From: an uncultured Eubacteriales bacterium
GTDB lineage: Bacteria; Bacillota; Clostridia; Oscillospirales; Oscillospiraceae
Direction: 5' to 3'
Length of the DNA: 64,000 nt
NCBI GenBank assembly: GCA_900316745.1
Contig: ONEB01000002.1
Span: 248,061-312,060, forward strand
Numbering within the stretch: the first letter of the stretch is position 1; each line of letters begins with the position of its first letter. A program made the position numbers and the translations under genes. The notes beneath the pieces were generated by a model that saw nothing but the letters and a program-made list of their open reading frames with translations, did not search any database and was not told the DNA's origin. Below are positions 1 to 8,621 of the stretch, piece by piece.

Positions 1-254
1 CGCCGGTGCTGGTGCTCGTCATCGTGAGCCTTGCAGCTCCGAAAATGACGAACAGCATTTGTATTTCAGCCGTGATCGGCGCTACGATCACGAGCGTTCT
101 CTCCACGCTGGACGGATTCGGACTGTCCATGCCGTGGCTGCGGTATCTGCCCCTTTCCAACGTCGACATGGCGTGGGTGCTGCCGGCTTTGATTTTCGGT
201 GTTGCCGCGTTCCTGTATCGCCTGCCCTGGCAGGAAAAGACCGTGGACGACTGA
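1..254 (+). CDS. BrnQ-like branched-chain amino acid carrier, C-terminal part (partial)
   Basis: The reading frame is open from the window edge (codon phase from base 3) to TGA at 252-254. The 83 visible residues contain two hydrophobic helices and end in a short charged tail (LPWQEKTVDD). The pattern of a short loop with YLPLSN before a helix containing WVLPALIFG resembles the C-terminus of the LIVCS (BrnQ) family, which imports Leu/Ile/Val with sodium or protons. The N-terminal part lies outside the window, so the family call rests on this tail only. A terminator follows 30 bp downstream. Confidence 0.55.
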   Translation, partial: PVLVLVIVSLAAPKMTNSICISAVIGATITSVLSTLDGFGLSMPWLRYLPLSNVDMAWVLPALIFGVAAFLYRLPWQEKTVDD

Positions 255-283
255 ACGTCTCCGGTGAATCGGAAAGAATCCAT

Positions 284-322
284 GAAAGCTGCCATGCGTC
301 CTGCATGGCAGCTTCAGATTTT
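284..322 (+). terminator. Rho-independent terminator of the BrnQ-like gene
   Basis: Inverted repeat (arms near 286-297 and 303-315, core AGCTGCCATGC / GCATGGCAGCT) with a 5-base loop, followed by ATTTTT. It lies between the carrier gene and the convergent LysR gene. The rest of 323-475 shows no gene that I can support. Confidence 0.8.
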
Positions 323-475
323 TAAAAATGCCCGGCAAGGGTCTTTTTGACAGGCTGAGCAGTCGCCGGGATGCCTGCTGCGCAATCAGCAGATGATTGC
401 AGAACGTGCCGATGCCGAGCCCGGACTCGCCGCAGGCATTGCGCACCGTGATGCTGTCAGCGCCCCGCTGCTTTT

Positions 476-1381
476 TTACAGGCGTTTTGCCAATGCGGTT
501 CCGAGAATGACCACCAATTCCTCCAGGAAGCCCTCGACCTGTGGCGTTATGACTTTGCTGCGGTGCAGGATCATCTGAATCGACTGCCGGTGCTTCCAAT
601 GCGGAACGTTCAGGATCTTGATTTTTCCGGCGTCTGCGGCGTTCTTGACGGTATAAAGCGGGAGAACGGAGAGGAAATTGCCGTGTTCCACAATGCGGCA
701 GGCGGTATCTGCGCTCTCCAGCCGGAATACCGGCTCACACTCCAGATGATGCTGTGCCAGTACACGCTCAAATTCCAGACTGTAAGGCGCCAGCGTCTCC
801 ATCAGGACCAGTTCCTGTTTCGTGATCTCTTCCAGGCTGACGCTTTTCTTCTCCGCAAGCGGGTGATTTGCGTTGGCGACAACTACAATGGGGATTTCGA
901 TCTCGTCCCAGATCAGCCATTCGCTGCGCGGGAGCGGATTGTTGATGATGCAGGCTGCGTCCAGCTGCCCGTTTCGCAGCCGCTCGATCAGCATGCTGGT
1001 CGTGTCCAGCGCAATCTCCAGCTTGACCTTGGGGAAGCGTCGGTGATAGGAAATAAACGCGTCCTCCAGCAGGAGCTCAGAAAGAGAATCGGTCATGCCA
1101 AGGCGCACTGTGCCGCCGAGAACATCCTCGGACTTGAGCATGTTCTCCATCCTGATGGCGATGGAGCTGAGCTGCTGGGCATAGGGCAGAAGCTCCTCGC
1201 CAAACTGCGTCAGCGTGACACGCCTCCCGATCCGGTTGAAAAGCGGACCTCCGACCTCCTGCTCCAGCTGTTGGATCTGGGCGCTGACATTGGACTGGGA
1301 GTAGCCGAGTTCTTTTGCCGCGTGCGTAAAATTATGCAGGGTCGCGACCTTCAGAAACGTATTGAGATTTCGGATTTCCAC
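476..1381 (-). CDS. LysR-family transcriptional regulator
   Basis: A 301-residue protein of normal LTTR length. Residues 1-60 form the winged helix-turn-helix typical of the family (MEIRNLNTFLKVA start, then YSQSNVSAQIQQLEQEVG as the recognition region). Residues 90-295 form the periplasmic-binding-protein-like effector domain. It is divergent from the trans-sulfuration enzyme at 1563, and the 180-bp gap contains a perfect TTGATC-N5-GATCAA dyad of the T-N11-A type, so the enzyme gene is its likely target. Effectors of LTTRs next to sulfur amino acid genes are often O-acetylserine or homocysteine, but nothing in the sequence identifies the ligand here. Confidence 0.9.
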   Translation of the reverse strand: MEIRNLNTFLKVATLHNFTHAAKELGYSQSNVSAQIQQLEQEVGGPLFNRIGRRVTLTQFGEELLPYAQQLSSIAIRMENMLKSEDVLGGTVRLGMTDSLSELLLEDAFISYHRRFPKVKLEIALDTTSMLIERLRNGQLDAACIINNPLPRSEWLIWDEIEIPIVVVANANHPLAEKKSVSLEEITKQELVLMETLAPYSLEFERVLAQHHLECEPVFRLESADTACRIVEHGNFLSVLPLYTVKNAADAGKIKILNVPHWKHRQSIQMILHRSKVITPQVEGFLEELVVILGTALAKRL

Positions 1382-1450
1382 GCGCTGACACTCCTTCTCG
1401 TTTTTTCATCTTATCCTACCATGTCCGCCCGGAAAATACAATCTGCTTTT

Positions 1451-1467
1451 TTGATCGTTCCGATCAA
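1451..1467. promoter_or_regulatory. Probable LysR-type operator
   Basis: Perfect inverted repeat TTGATC-GTTCC-GATCAA located between the divergent lysR and trans-sulfuration genes. It fits the T-N11-A rule for LTTR boxes and lies about 20-35 bp upstream of the likely promoter of the enzyme gene. Confidence 0.65.
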
Positions 1468-1498
1468 ATCTATTTGTTTTTCTTTTTGATAAAGCTGT

Positions 1499-1542
1499 GT
1501 TATTCTGTTAACAGAAAAGAAAATGTGCGGAAACAGAATAAC
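1499..1542 (+). repeat. 11-bp inverted repeat in the leader of the trans-sulfuration gene
   Basis: GTTATTCTGTT at 1499-1509 is the exact reverse complement of AACAGAATAAC at 1532-1542. The repeat ends about 8 bp before the ribosome binding site AAGGAG (1550-1555). It could be an RNA hairpin in the leader or a second operator. No run of T follows the second arm, so it is not a standard terminator. Confidence 0.5.
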
Positions 1543-1562
1543 GATATGAAAGGAGAAACGAC

Positions 1563-2741
1563 ATGAAACATACACTGCATACCCAGACCACTGCGGTCCA
1601 CGGCGGAACCCGCAGGGACGATACCTTCGGCGCTATCAACGAGCCCATCTATATGACCTCCAACTACCGAATCCCCACCGACGGAACGCCCGTGGACTGG
1701 AGCGGTATTCACAGCAACATCTATCAGCGCAACCGCAACGTCAACCAGATGGTGCTGCAGGAGAAGCTCTGCGCCCTGACCGGCGCGGAGGACGGCGCGG
1801 TCTTTGCCAGCGGCGTGGCTGCTCTGGCAGCCGTGTTTACCACCTTCCTCAACTCCGGCGATCACGCCATTGTCTCCGAGGTCTGTTACAGCGCCACCAA
1901 CCTGCTGTTCCGGGAATACCTGCCCAAGAAGTACAACATCGAGGTCACTCTGCTGGACACCACCGATACCGAGGCCGTCCGCGCTGCGGTTCGTCCCAAC
2001 ACCAGACTCATCCATGTGGAGACGCCGGGAAACCCCACCACCGGTATCAGCGATCTGGACGCCATCGCTGAGATCGCGCATGAGGCGGGCGCGCTCATGA
2101 GCGTGGACGCCACCTTCGCCGGCCCCGTCTGCATTTATCCCCTCCGCCATGGCGCCGATCTGGAGATCCACAGCATGACCAAGTACATCAACGGCCACGG
2201 CGACTCTTTGGGCGGCTGTGTCCTGGGACGCACGGAGCTGATCGACCAGGTCAAGGAGCTGGCCATGGTCAACTACGGCGGTATCCTCAGCCCGTTCAAC
2301 GCCTGGCTTGTGGCCAGAGGCCTTGTGACGGCGCCTCTTCGCATGAAACAGCACAGTGAGGTGGCCATGGCGGTTGCCCGTTTCCTGGAGAACTGCCCGG
2401 CCGTCCGATTCATCTGGTATCCCGGCCTGGAGAGCCATCCTCAGCACGAGCGCGCCGTCGCGTACATGAGCGGCCAGTACTCCGGCATGATTTCCTTCGA
2501 CATCAAGGGCGATGAGAAAGCCCATGAGACGTTCCTGGACTCCCTCAAGCTGGTCACCCACGCGGTTTCCCTCGGCGACGTGGAAAGCCTGATCGTGTAC
2601 TATGACCGAAACAGTGACAAGCTGCCCCACTATCCCGCCATTTATCATGAGGGCTTTTTCCGTTTCAGCGTGGGTCTGGAGGACGCGGAGGACGTCATCG
2701 CCGATCTGCAGCAGGCCATGGAGAAGGCCGGCGTGCTTTGA
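1563..2741 (+). CDS. Cys/Met metabolism PLP-dependent enzyme (trans-sulfuration family)
   Basis: 392 residues, the usual length for the cystathionine gamma-synthase / beta-lyase / methionine gamma-lyase family. The PLP lysine lies in HSMTKYINGHGDSLGG (about residue 210), with the cofactor-binding SVDATFAGP segment upstream and the glycine-rich VFASGVAAL segment near residue 80. The start ATG has AAGGAG 7 bp upstream. Family members act in the cytoplasm on cystathionine, homocysteine, O-acyl-homoserine or methionine; the sequence alone does not separate these. The nearby LysR regulator and operator suggest substrate-responsive control. It is monocistronic, with a terminator near 2834. Confidence 0.85.
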   Translation: MKHTLHTQTTAVHGGTRRDDTFGAINEPIYMTSNYRIPTDGTPVDWSGIHSNIYQRNRNVNQMVLQEKLCALTGAEDGAVFASGVAALAAVFTTFLNSGDHAIVSEVCYSATNLLFREYLPKKYNIEVTLLDTTDTEAVRAAVRPNTRLIHVETPGNPTTGISDLDAIAEIAHEAGALMSVDATFAGPVCIYPLRHGADLEIHSMTKYINGHGDSLGGCVLGRTELIDQVKELAMVNYGGILSPFNAWLVARGLVTAPLRMKQHSEVAMAVARFLENCPAVRFIWYPGLESHPQHERAVAYMSGQYSGMISFDIKGDEKAHETFLDSLKLVTHAVSLGDVESLIVYYDRNSDKLPHYPAIYHEGFFRFSVGLEDAEDVIADLQQAMEKAGVL

Positions 2742-2833
2742 GCACCGCCTGACAGTGATTGCGCTATTGTTTGCAATCTGAATCTATAACGATCTGTGGC
2801 CGACAGGGGAGATAACCTGCGGTATCATCCGAC

Positions 2834-2869
2834 AAGCTCCGGCGCGTTTCGGCACGCCGGAGCTTTTCA
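2834..2869 (+). terminator. Rho-independent terminator
   Basis: Arms AAGCTCCGGCG (2834-2844) and CGCCGGAGCTT (2855-2865) around a 10-base loop, followed by TT. It closes the trans-sulfuration gene. Confidence 0.75.
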
Positions 2870-2965
2870 GCGCGTATCGCCACACCTTTTGCAGCGCAAA
2901 GAAATTGCCGCGCTTTTCTTTTTGTGATATGATGCAGATAAAACAGAAGCAGAGGGGATGACGAA

Positions 2966-3571
2966 TTGAACGAATCGGAACTCTACAAGGCGCTCGGAGC
3001 TCTGACAAAGGACAGGAGCCGGTGGAAAGAGAGCGTTCCCTATGTTTCGTCTCTTCTGACCCATGCATCCGTCAAAATACAGGCAAAGGCGCTCTGGCTG
3101 CTCGGCGAGATGGGGCTGAAAGATCCGCTGTCCGTGCAGGATGCGGTTCCGGTCATCGCCTCCTTCTTTGACAGTCCGGCGCCGCTTTTGAGAGAGCGCG
3201 CGGTGAACGCCCTCGGCAGGATCGGAAGAGGAAGCTTTTCTGTGGTCGAACCATATTGGGCGGATTTGTTCCGCTTTGCCTCGGATGCGGACGCAGGGGT
3301 CAGGCTGAGCTTCGTCTGGGCGTCGGAAAACATCGCCACGAACACGCCCGACATCTATGCGCATTCGATGCCGGTCTTTGCGGAGCTTCTGCAAGATGCG
3401 GATGACAAGGTGCGGATGGAGGCGCCGGAACTGTTCCGCGTGCTCGGCAAGCGCAGACCGGAGCTTGTCAGGCCTTTTGTGGAGCAGCTTCAAAGAATCT
3501 CGGAAAAAGACCCGAACCGTGTCGTAAGAATCCACTGCCTGGGTGCGATTCGGGCGACCGCACCGGATTGA
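2966..3571 (+). CDS. HEAT-repeat protein
   Basis: 201 residues starting at TTG with AGAGGGGATG upstream. The protein is alpha-helical with repeated pairs of amphipathic helices, for example AKALWLLGEMG, ERAVNALGRIG, MEAPELFRVLG and RIHCLGAIRA. These match the HEAT/PBS-lyase-like solenoid pattern used for protein or nucleic acid binding. No catalytic motif is visible. Its stop codon is 65 bp before the UvrA2 gene with no terminator between them, so the two are probably co-transcribed. HEAT-like solenoids also form the AlkD DNA glycosylase fold, but the catalytic residues of that family cannot be assigned here. Confidence 0.7.
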   Translation: MNESELYKALGALTKDRSRWKESVPYVSSLLTHASVKIQAKALWLLGEMGLKDPLSVQDAVPVIASFFDSPAPLLRERAVNALGRIGRGSFSVVEPYWADLFRFASDADAGVRLSFVWASENIATNTPDIYAHSMPVFAELLQDADDKVRMEAPELFRVLGKRRPELVRPFVEQLQRISEKDPNRVVRIHCLGAIRATAPD

Positions 3572-3636
3572 CGCATTCCGGCTTAAGCAAAATGCGTTGG
3601 CTTGATTGCAGAAAAGGAACGGAGGAAACAACCATC

Positions 3637-6120
3637 ATGGCAGACCGACCGGAGAAAATCGAAGTCAGGGGCGCGCGGGTTCACAATCTGAAGAATATCG
3701 ATGTGGACATTCCGCTGCACAGGATCGTCGGCGTCGCCGGCGTGTCCGGCTCCGGAAAATCCTCGCTGGCTCTGGGCGTGCTGTACGCCGAGGGGTCCAG
3801 AAGATATCTGGAGTCTCTCTCGACCTATACCAGACGGCGCATGACGCAGGCCGCGAGAGCCGATGTGGACGAGGTGCTGTACGTTCCCGCGTCGCTCGCG
3901 CTGCATCAGAGACCGGGCGTGCCGGGCATCCGCTCGACCTTCGGGACGGGCACGGAGCTCTTAAACAGCCTGCGCCTGATGTTATCGCGGCTTGCCTCGC
4001 ACCGCTGCCCGAACGGACACTATGCGGAGCCGGGCTTTCAGGTGGCGCTCATGCAGGAGATCGTCTGCCCGGAGTGCGGCGAGCATTTTTACGGCCCGGG
4101 CGCGGAGGAGCTGGCGTTCAACTCACAGGGCGCCTGCAAATGCTGCGGAGGCACCGGAACGGTCAGAACCGTTGACAGGAGCACCCTGATCCCGGACGAG
4201 AGCCTCACGATTGACGACGGCGCCGTCGCGCCGTGGAACAGCCTGATGTGGTCGCTCATGACCGACGTGTGCCGCGCGATGGGCGTGCGCACGGACGTCC
4301 CGTTCAGAGACCTGACGGAGCGGGAAAAAGAGATCGTCTATGACGGGCCGATGGAAAAGAAGCATATCTTTTACCGTCCGAAAAAAGCCGACACGCAGAC
4401 AGCCGGCGAGATGGATTTCACCTATTACAGCGCCACGGCAACGGTGCTGAACGCCCTGAACAAGGTCAAGGACGAAAAGGGCATGAAGCGGGTGGAAAAG
4501 TTCCTCAAGGAGGAGACCTGCCCGGAGTGCGGCGGCACGAGACTGTCAGATGCGGCCCGGGCGCCGCGAATCATGGGTATCTCGCTCGCGCAGGCCTGTG
4601 AGATGACGCTGAAGGACTCGGTCGAATGGGTCAGGCGGGTGCCGGACTCGCTGCCGGAGGACATGCGTCCGATGGCGCGGAATATCTGCGAATCCTATCT
4701 GGAGGTCGCGGCGCGGCTGATGGATCTGGGACTCGGGTACCTGACGCTGGACCGCGCGTCGGCCACGCTGTCGACCGGCGAGCGCCAGCGCATGCAGCTC
4801 GCCCGCGCGGTGCGCAACAGAACGACGGGTGTTTTGTATGTTCTGGACGAGCCCTCGATCGGGCTGCATCCGGCGAACATCGTCGGCCTGAACGGGGTCA
4901 TGCACGATCTGGTGCGGGACGGAAACTCCGTTTTGCTGGTCGATCATGACACGCAGATCCTGAAGGAATCGGACTGGATCATCGAGATGGGGCCGGAGGC
5001 CGGCGCCAAGGGCGGCAGGGTCATCGCGGAAGGCACCGTAGACGAGATGGAGGTCAATGCCGCTTCCGTGATCGGCAGGTACCTCGCCGGGAAGCAGGCC
5101 TCCGCGCGGAAAGGCGGCGGAAAGGACCTCTTTGCCGACGGGGAGATCCGCATGGAAACGGACCGGATCCATACGGTCAAGCCCCTCTCGGTCAGGATCC
5201 CGAAGACGGGACTGACGGTCATCACCGGCGTGTCGGGTTCGGGAAAGACAACGCTGATTTTGGAGAGCCTCGTTCCGGCGCTGGACGCGCTGTGCAGCGG
5301 CAAAAAAATGCCCGCCCACATTCGGAAGATCGAGGCGGAGGGCATCCGCCATGTCAAGCTCATTGACGCGACGCCCATCGGCATCAACGTCCGCTCGACC
5401 GTCGCCACCTATGCAAACGTGCACGATGAGCTCCGGAAGATTTACGGCAGGACGAAGGCTGCAAAGCAGCTGGGCTATAAGGCCGGCGATTTTTCCTATA
5501 ACACCGGCTCGCTCCGCTGCCCGGTCTGCGACGGGACGGGACAGATCTCGCTGGACGTTCAGTTCCTGCCGGACGTGGACATCCCGTGCCCCGACTGCCG
5601 CGGCTCGCGCTATGGCAAAGCGGCAAAGAAGATCCGCGTGAGTCAGGCTGGCGAAGAGCGCTCTCTGCCGGAGCTGATGGATATGGACGTCAACACCGCG
5701 CTAGGGTTCTGCCGGGACATGAAGACGGTGAGGCCCCGACTGGAGATTCTGCGCGACCTCGGGCTCGGCTATCTGACGCTCGGCGAGGAAACGCCGGGTC
5801 TGTCCGGCGGCGAAGCGCAGAGACTGAAGCTCGCCTCTGAAATGGGCCGGCAGCAGAACGACTCCGTCTTTGTCTTTGACGAGCCGACGATCGGCCTGCA
5901 CCCAAAGGACGTGGAGACGCTTCTGGCCGTGTTCCGGACGCTGATCGACCACGGCGCGACCGTGATCGTCATCGAGCATGATCTGGACGTGATCCGCTCT
6001 GCGGACTATGTGATCGACATGGGCCCCGGCGGCGGAGAGGACGGCGGCAGGGTCGTTGCCTGCGGAACGCCGGATGAGATCAGAAGCTGCGCCGAGAGCG
6101 TTACCGGACGGTTCATTTGA
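3637..6120 (+). CDS. UvrA paralogue (class II UvrA2-type ABC ATPase)
   Basis: 827 residues from ATG 3637, chosen because GGAGG lies at 3621-3625; an in-frame upstream TTG at 3568 has no such site. There are two ABC ATPase modules: Walker A GVSGSGKSS near residue 32 and GVSGSGKTT near 532, signatures LSTGERQRM and LSGGEAQRL, and Walker B motifs VLYVLDEPS and VFVFDEPT. Zinc-binding CxxC pairs are present (CPECGEHF, CKCCGGTG, CPECGGTR, CPVCDGTG, CPDCRGSR). The segment that holds the UvrB-binding domain in true UvrA (about 110 residues after the first RCP) is missing, which explains the short length. Class II proteins are linked to drug tolerance or UvrB-independent DNA damage binding. Partner candidate: the HEAT protein upstream. 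Confidence 0.9.
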   Translation: MADRPEKIEVRGARVHNLKNIDVDIPLHRIVGVAGVSGSGKSSLALGVLYAEGSRRYLESLSTYTRRRMTQAARADVDEVLYVPASLALHQRPGVPGIRSTFGTGTELLNSLRLMLSRLASHRCPNGHYAEPGFQVALMQEIVCPECGEHFYGPGAEELAFNSQGACKCCGGTGTVRTVDRSTLIPDESLTIDDGAVAPWNSLMWSLMTDVCRAMGVRTDVPFRDLTEREKEIVYDGPMEKKHIFYRPKKADTQTAGEMDFTYYSATATVLNALNKVKDEKGMKRVEKFLKEETCPECGGTRLSDAARAPRIMGISLAQACEMTLKDSVEWVRRVPDSLPEDMRPMARNICESYLEVAARLMDLGLGYLTLDRASATLSTGERQRMQLARAVRNRTTGVLYVLDEPSIGLHPANIVGLNGVMHDLVRDGNSVLLVDHDTQILKESDWIIEMGPEAGAKGGRVIAEGTVDEMEVNAASVIGRYLAGKQASARKGGGKDLFADGEIRMETDRIHTVKPLSVRIPKTGLTVITGVSGSGKTTLILESLVPALDALCSGKKMPAHIRKIEAEGIRHVKLIDATPIGINVRSTVATYANVHDELRKIYGRTKAAKQLGYKAGDFSYNTGSLRCPVCDGTGQISLDVQFLPDVDIPCPDCRGSRYGKAAKKIRVSQAGEERSLPELMDMDVNTALGFCRDMKTVRPRLEILRDLGLGYLTLGEETPGLSGGEAQRLKLASEMGRQQNDSVFVFDEPTIGLHPKDVETLLAVFRTLIDHGATVIVIEHDLDVIRSADYVIDMGPGGGEDGGRVVACGTPDEIRSCAESVTGRFI

Positions 6121-6236
6121 GCAGGCAGGAGAGGGGCTTCTCAGCTGAGATAATTCACAGTTCTTTCATGAATTGCAAAGAAATGTGTGATATATACTAA
6201 GTATGATAACTTTTTAACAAGAAAGGATGTATCACC

Positions 6237-7382
6237 ATGGCAAATCGCATTGTACTGAACACCATTTCCTATCACGGCTCCGGCGCCGTCGCCGAGATCG
6301 GCACCGAGCTCGAGGCCCGCGGCTACAAGCGCGCCTTCATCGCCTCCGGCCGCCACGTCGTGAAGTCCGGCGAGATCAAGAAGATCACGGACGTACTGAA
6401 CGCCAAGGGCATCGCCTACACCTTTTTCACCGACATGAAGCCGAACCCGACGATCGAGAATGTCCAGGCGGGCGTCGAGGCGTTCAAGGCCTTTGACGGC
6501 GACTGCATCATCGCCGTGGGCGGCGGCTCTGTCATGGATACCGCGAAGGCCGTCGGCATCATCATCAACAACCCCGAGTTCGCGGACGTCCGCTCCCTCG
6601 AGGGCGTCGCGCCGACGAAGAACCACGCCGTGTTTACGATCGCCGTGCCCACCACCGCCGGCACCGCCGCCGAGGTCACGATCAACTACGTCATCACCGA
6701 CGTGGAGCGCAAGCGCAAGTTCGTCTGCGTGGACGTGAACGATATCCCCGAGATTGCCGTCGTCGATCCCGACATGATGCACTCCATGCCCGAAGGCCTC
6801 ACCGCCTCCACCGGTATGGACGCGCTGACCCACGCCATCGAGGGCTACACCACCGCGGGCGCGTGGGAGATGACCGACATGATGCACCTCGAAGCCATCC
6901 GCCTCATTTCCGCGAACCTCCGCGCCGCGCTGAAGAACGACCCCGAGGGCCGCAAGGGCATGGCGCTCGGCCAGTATATCGCGGGCATGGGCTTCTCGAA
7001 TGTCGGCCTCGGCATCGCGCACTCCATGGCGCACACGCTGGGCGCTGTGTATGACACGCCGCACGGCGTCGCCTGCGCGATGATGCTCCCCATCGTCATG
7101 GAATACAACGCCGACTGCACCGGCGAGAAGTACCGCGAGATTGCCCGCGCCATGGGCGTCAAGGGTGTGGACGAGATGAGCGTCGAGGAATACCGCGCCG
7201 CCGCGATCAACGCCGTCAAACAGCTCTCCCGCGACGTCGGCATTCCCGAGAAGCTGGAAGCGCTCAAGGAAGAGGATCTTCCGTTCCTTGCCCAGAGCGC
7301 CTACGACGACGCCTGCCGCCCCGGCAACCCGAAGGACTGCGACGTGGAATCTCTCACGGCGCTGTTCCGCAAGCTGATGTAA
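6237..7382 (+). CDS. fucO: Lactaldehyde reductase / 1,2-propanediol oxidoreductase (iron-containing ADH)
   Basis: 381 residues, close to E. coli FucO in length and sequence. NAD-binding GGGSVMDTAKA is near residue 100, the family block TTAGTAAEVTINYVITD near 142, and the iron ligands lie in DALTHAIEGY (Asp, His) and GIAHSMAHTLGAVYDTPHG (two His). It reduces L-lactaldehyde to 1,2-propanediol during fucose or rhamnose fermentation, or oxidises the diol. The start follows AAAGGATG at 6222-6229. It is monocistronic, with a strong terminator 20 bp downstream. Codon use is strongly biased to GC-ending codons, suggesting high expression. Confidence 0.9.
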   Translation: MANRIVLNTISYHGSGAVAEIGTELEARGYKRAFIASGRHVVKSGEIKKITDVLNAKGIAYTFFTDMKPNPTIENVQAGVEAFKAFDGDCIIAVGGGSVMDTAKAVGIIINNPEFADVRSLEGVAPTKNHAVFTIAVPTTAGTAAEVTINYVITDVERKRKFVCVDVNDIPEIAVVDPDMMHSMPEGLTASTGMDALTHAIEGYTTAGAWEMTDMMHLEAIRLISANLRAALKNDPEGRKGMALGQYIAGMGFSNVGLGIAHSMAHTLGAVYDTPHGVACAMMLPIVMEYNADCTGEKYREIARAMGVKGVDEMSVEEYRAAAINAVKQLSRDVGIPEKLEALKEEDLPFLAQSAYDDACRPGNPKDCDVESLTALFRKLM

Positions 7383-7401
7383 GGTTTATAAGACAGAATC
7401 A

Positions 7402-7426
7402 GGGCACGCCATACTGGCGTGCCCTT
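7402..7426 (+). terminator. Rho-independent terminator of fucO
   Basis: GGGCACGCC (7402-7410), loop ATACT, GGCGTGCCC (7416-7424), then TT. Confidence 0.85.
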
Positions 7427-7510
7427 GGTTTATGCGGCAGTTTCTAGAGCAAATATAACGACGACGATTCCCGCGCAACGCGGGAGCAGAAAGATTCTGC
7501 CGCACGGCCT

Positions 7511-7790
7511 GTGCTTTCGGGCTTTGCAGAATGCATGGAGCAATATGACGCGTACCCCATCTGGCGGGGACAGACGCCGCGTATCATCAGCACGTTTATC
7601 GAAAGCTACGACTTCTCCGGCGAAACCATCGTGCCGTTCTGCACCTCCGGCTTCAGCAGCATCGGCAGCAGCGCGGAGAATCTGAAAGCGCTTTGCTCCG
7701 ATACTGCCGTCTGGCTTGACGGAAAGCGCTTTTCTGCGGGATTCTTCGATGATTTGGAGGCCTGGCTGCGTGAGCTGCCGGAGCAGTTCC
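7511..7790 (+). pseudogene. Flavodoxin remnant (N-terminally truncated)
   Basis: The frame contains blocks typical of the C-terminal two-thirds of clostridial flavodoxins: YPIWRGQTPRIISTF, FSGETIVPFCTSGFSSIGSS and WLDGKRFSAG, ending near residue LREL. The N-terminal FMN phosphate-binding loop (T/S-x-T-G-x-T) is absent, and the part just before YPIW also lacks a few expected residues. After the homologous part the frame runs on through the next promoter into the merR gene in another phase. It follows the fucO terminator and has no good start, so it is a decayed gene. Confidence 0.75.
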
Positions 7791-7841
7791 GGTTTTGCCT
7801 GTTTTTTTTGAGAAAAACAAAAAATATCCCTGCGTCAGGGG

Positions 7842-7872
7842 TTGCTTGTGACGCAGCGTCATGCGCTATTCT
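7842..7872 (+). promoter_or_regulatory. MerR-type promoter with 19-bp spacer and operator
   Basis: -35 TTGCTT (7842-7847) and -10 TATTCT (7867-7872) are separated by 19 bp, the over-long spacing typical of MerR-activated promoters. The spacer holds the perfect palindrome TGACGC-A-GCGTCA (7849-7861). A second TGCGTCA half site lies at 7831-7837. The merR start codon is 24 bp downstream, which suggests autoregulation of the merR-CPBP operon. Confidence 0.7.
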
Positions 7873-7895
7873 GGACGCAAAGGAGGTGAAACGCT

Positions 7896-8621
7896 GTGTC
7901 AAAATACACGACGGGGGAGATCGCAAAGCTCTGCGGCGTGACGGTCCGCACGGTTCAGTACTACGATTCCCGGGGAATCCTCGTGCCGTCGAAGCTCTCC
8001 GAAGGCGGAAGACGACTTTATTCAGAGGATGATCTGAAACGGTTGAAGGTCATCTGCTTTCTGCGGGAGCTGGACATTTCAATCGACGCTATTTCTCAGA
8101 TTCTTAAAGAAGAGCATCCCGAGAAAGTGATCGCCTTGCTGATTGAACAGCAGGAATCGGTTCTTTTGGATGAAATTTCTGAGAAACAGGAAAAGCTGGA
8201 AAAACTTCAAGAACTGAAAAACGGACTGAAAAACAAAGCAACAGTCTCTCTCGAAACCATCGGTGACATAGCTGTCATAATGGAAGGCAAGAAAAAACTG
8301 AGGAGCATGCGCCGGATGATGATCCTGACCGGAATTCCGGTCACGGCGCTGCAATGGTTTTCCGTCATTTTCTGGATCATCAAGGGCATTTGGTGGCCGT
8401 TCGTCATCTGGGTACTGGTGGCTGTTCCCTGGGGCATACTGGTCAGCCGGTACTACTTCAATCATGTGAAATACATCTGTCCGGAATGCCACGATGTATT
8501 CAAGCCAACACTGAAAGAAGCTTTTTGGGCAAAACATACCCCCACCGCCCGTAAGCTTACCTGCACCCAATGCGGTCACAAAGGCTTCTGCGTAGAAGTC
8601 TGGGGAGGTGATGGGAGATGA
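7896..8621 (+). CDS. MerR-family regulator with membrane segments and zinc ribbon
   Basis: 241 residues with a GTG start 6 bp after AGGAGGTG. Residues 1-70 are a MerR winged helix (TTGEIAKLCGVTVRTVQYYD, then EGGRRLYSEDDLKRL). Residues 85-115 are a coiled coil (EISEKQEKLEKLQEL). Two hydrophobic segments follow near 145-185 (WFSVIFWIIKGIWWPFVIWV). The C-terminus holds a zinc ribbon with CPEC and CTQCG pairs. The regulator is thus probably membrane-bound, and the ribbon could bind metal or the partner. The next gene overlaps by 4 bp (ATGA) and encodes a membrane protease, a likely functional partner. A membrane-anchored MerR protein is uncommon. Confidence 0.85.
   Translation: MSKYTTGEIAKLCGVTVRTVQYYDSRGILVPSKLSEGGRRLYSEDDLKRLKVICFLRELDISIDAISQILKEEHPEKVIALLIEQQESVLLDEISEKQEKLEKLQELKNGLKNKATVSLETIGDIAVIMEGKKKLRSMRRMMILTGIPVTALQWFSVIFWIIKGIWWPFVIWVLVAVPWGILVSRYYFNHVKYICPECHDVFKPTLKEAFWAKHTPTARKLTCTQCGHKGFCVEVWGGDGR

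Noticed and set aside
6141-7064. 307-codon minus-strand frame over fucO
   Set aside because: fucO has complete iron-ADH motifs; the antisense frame is a codon-bias artefact.
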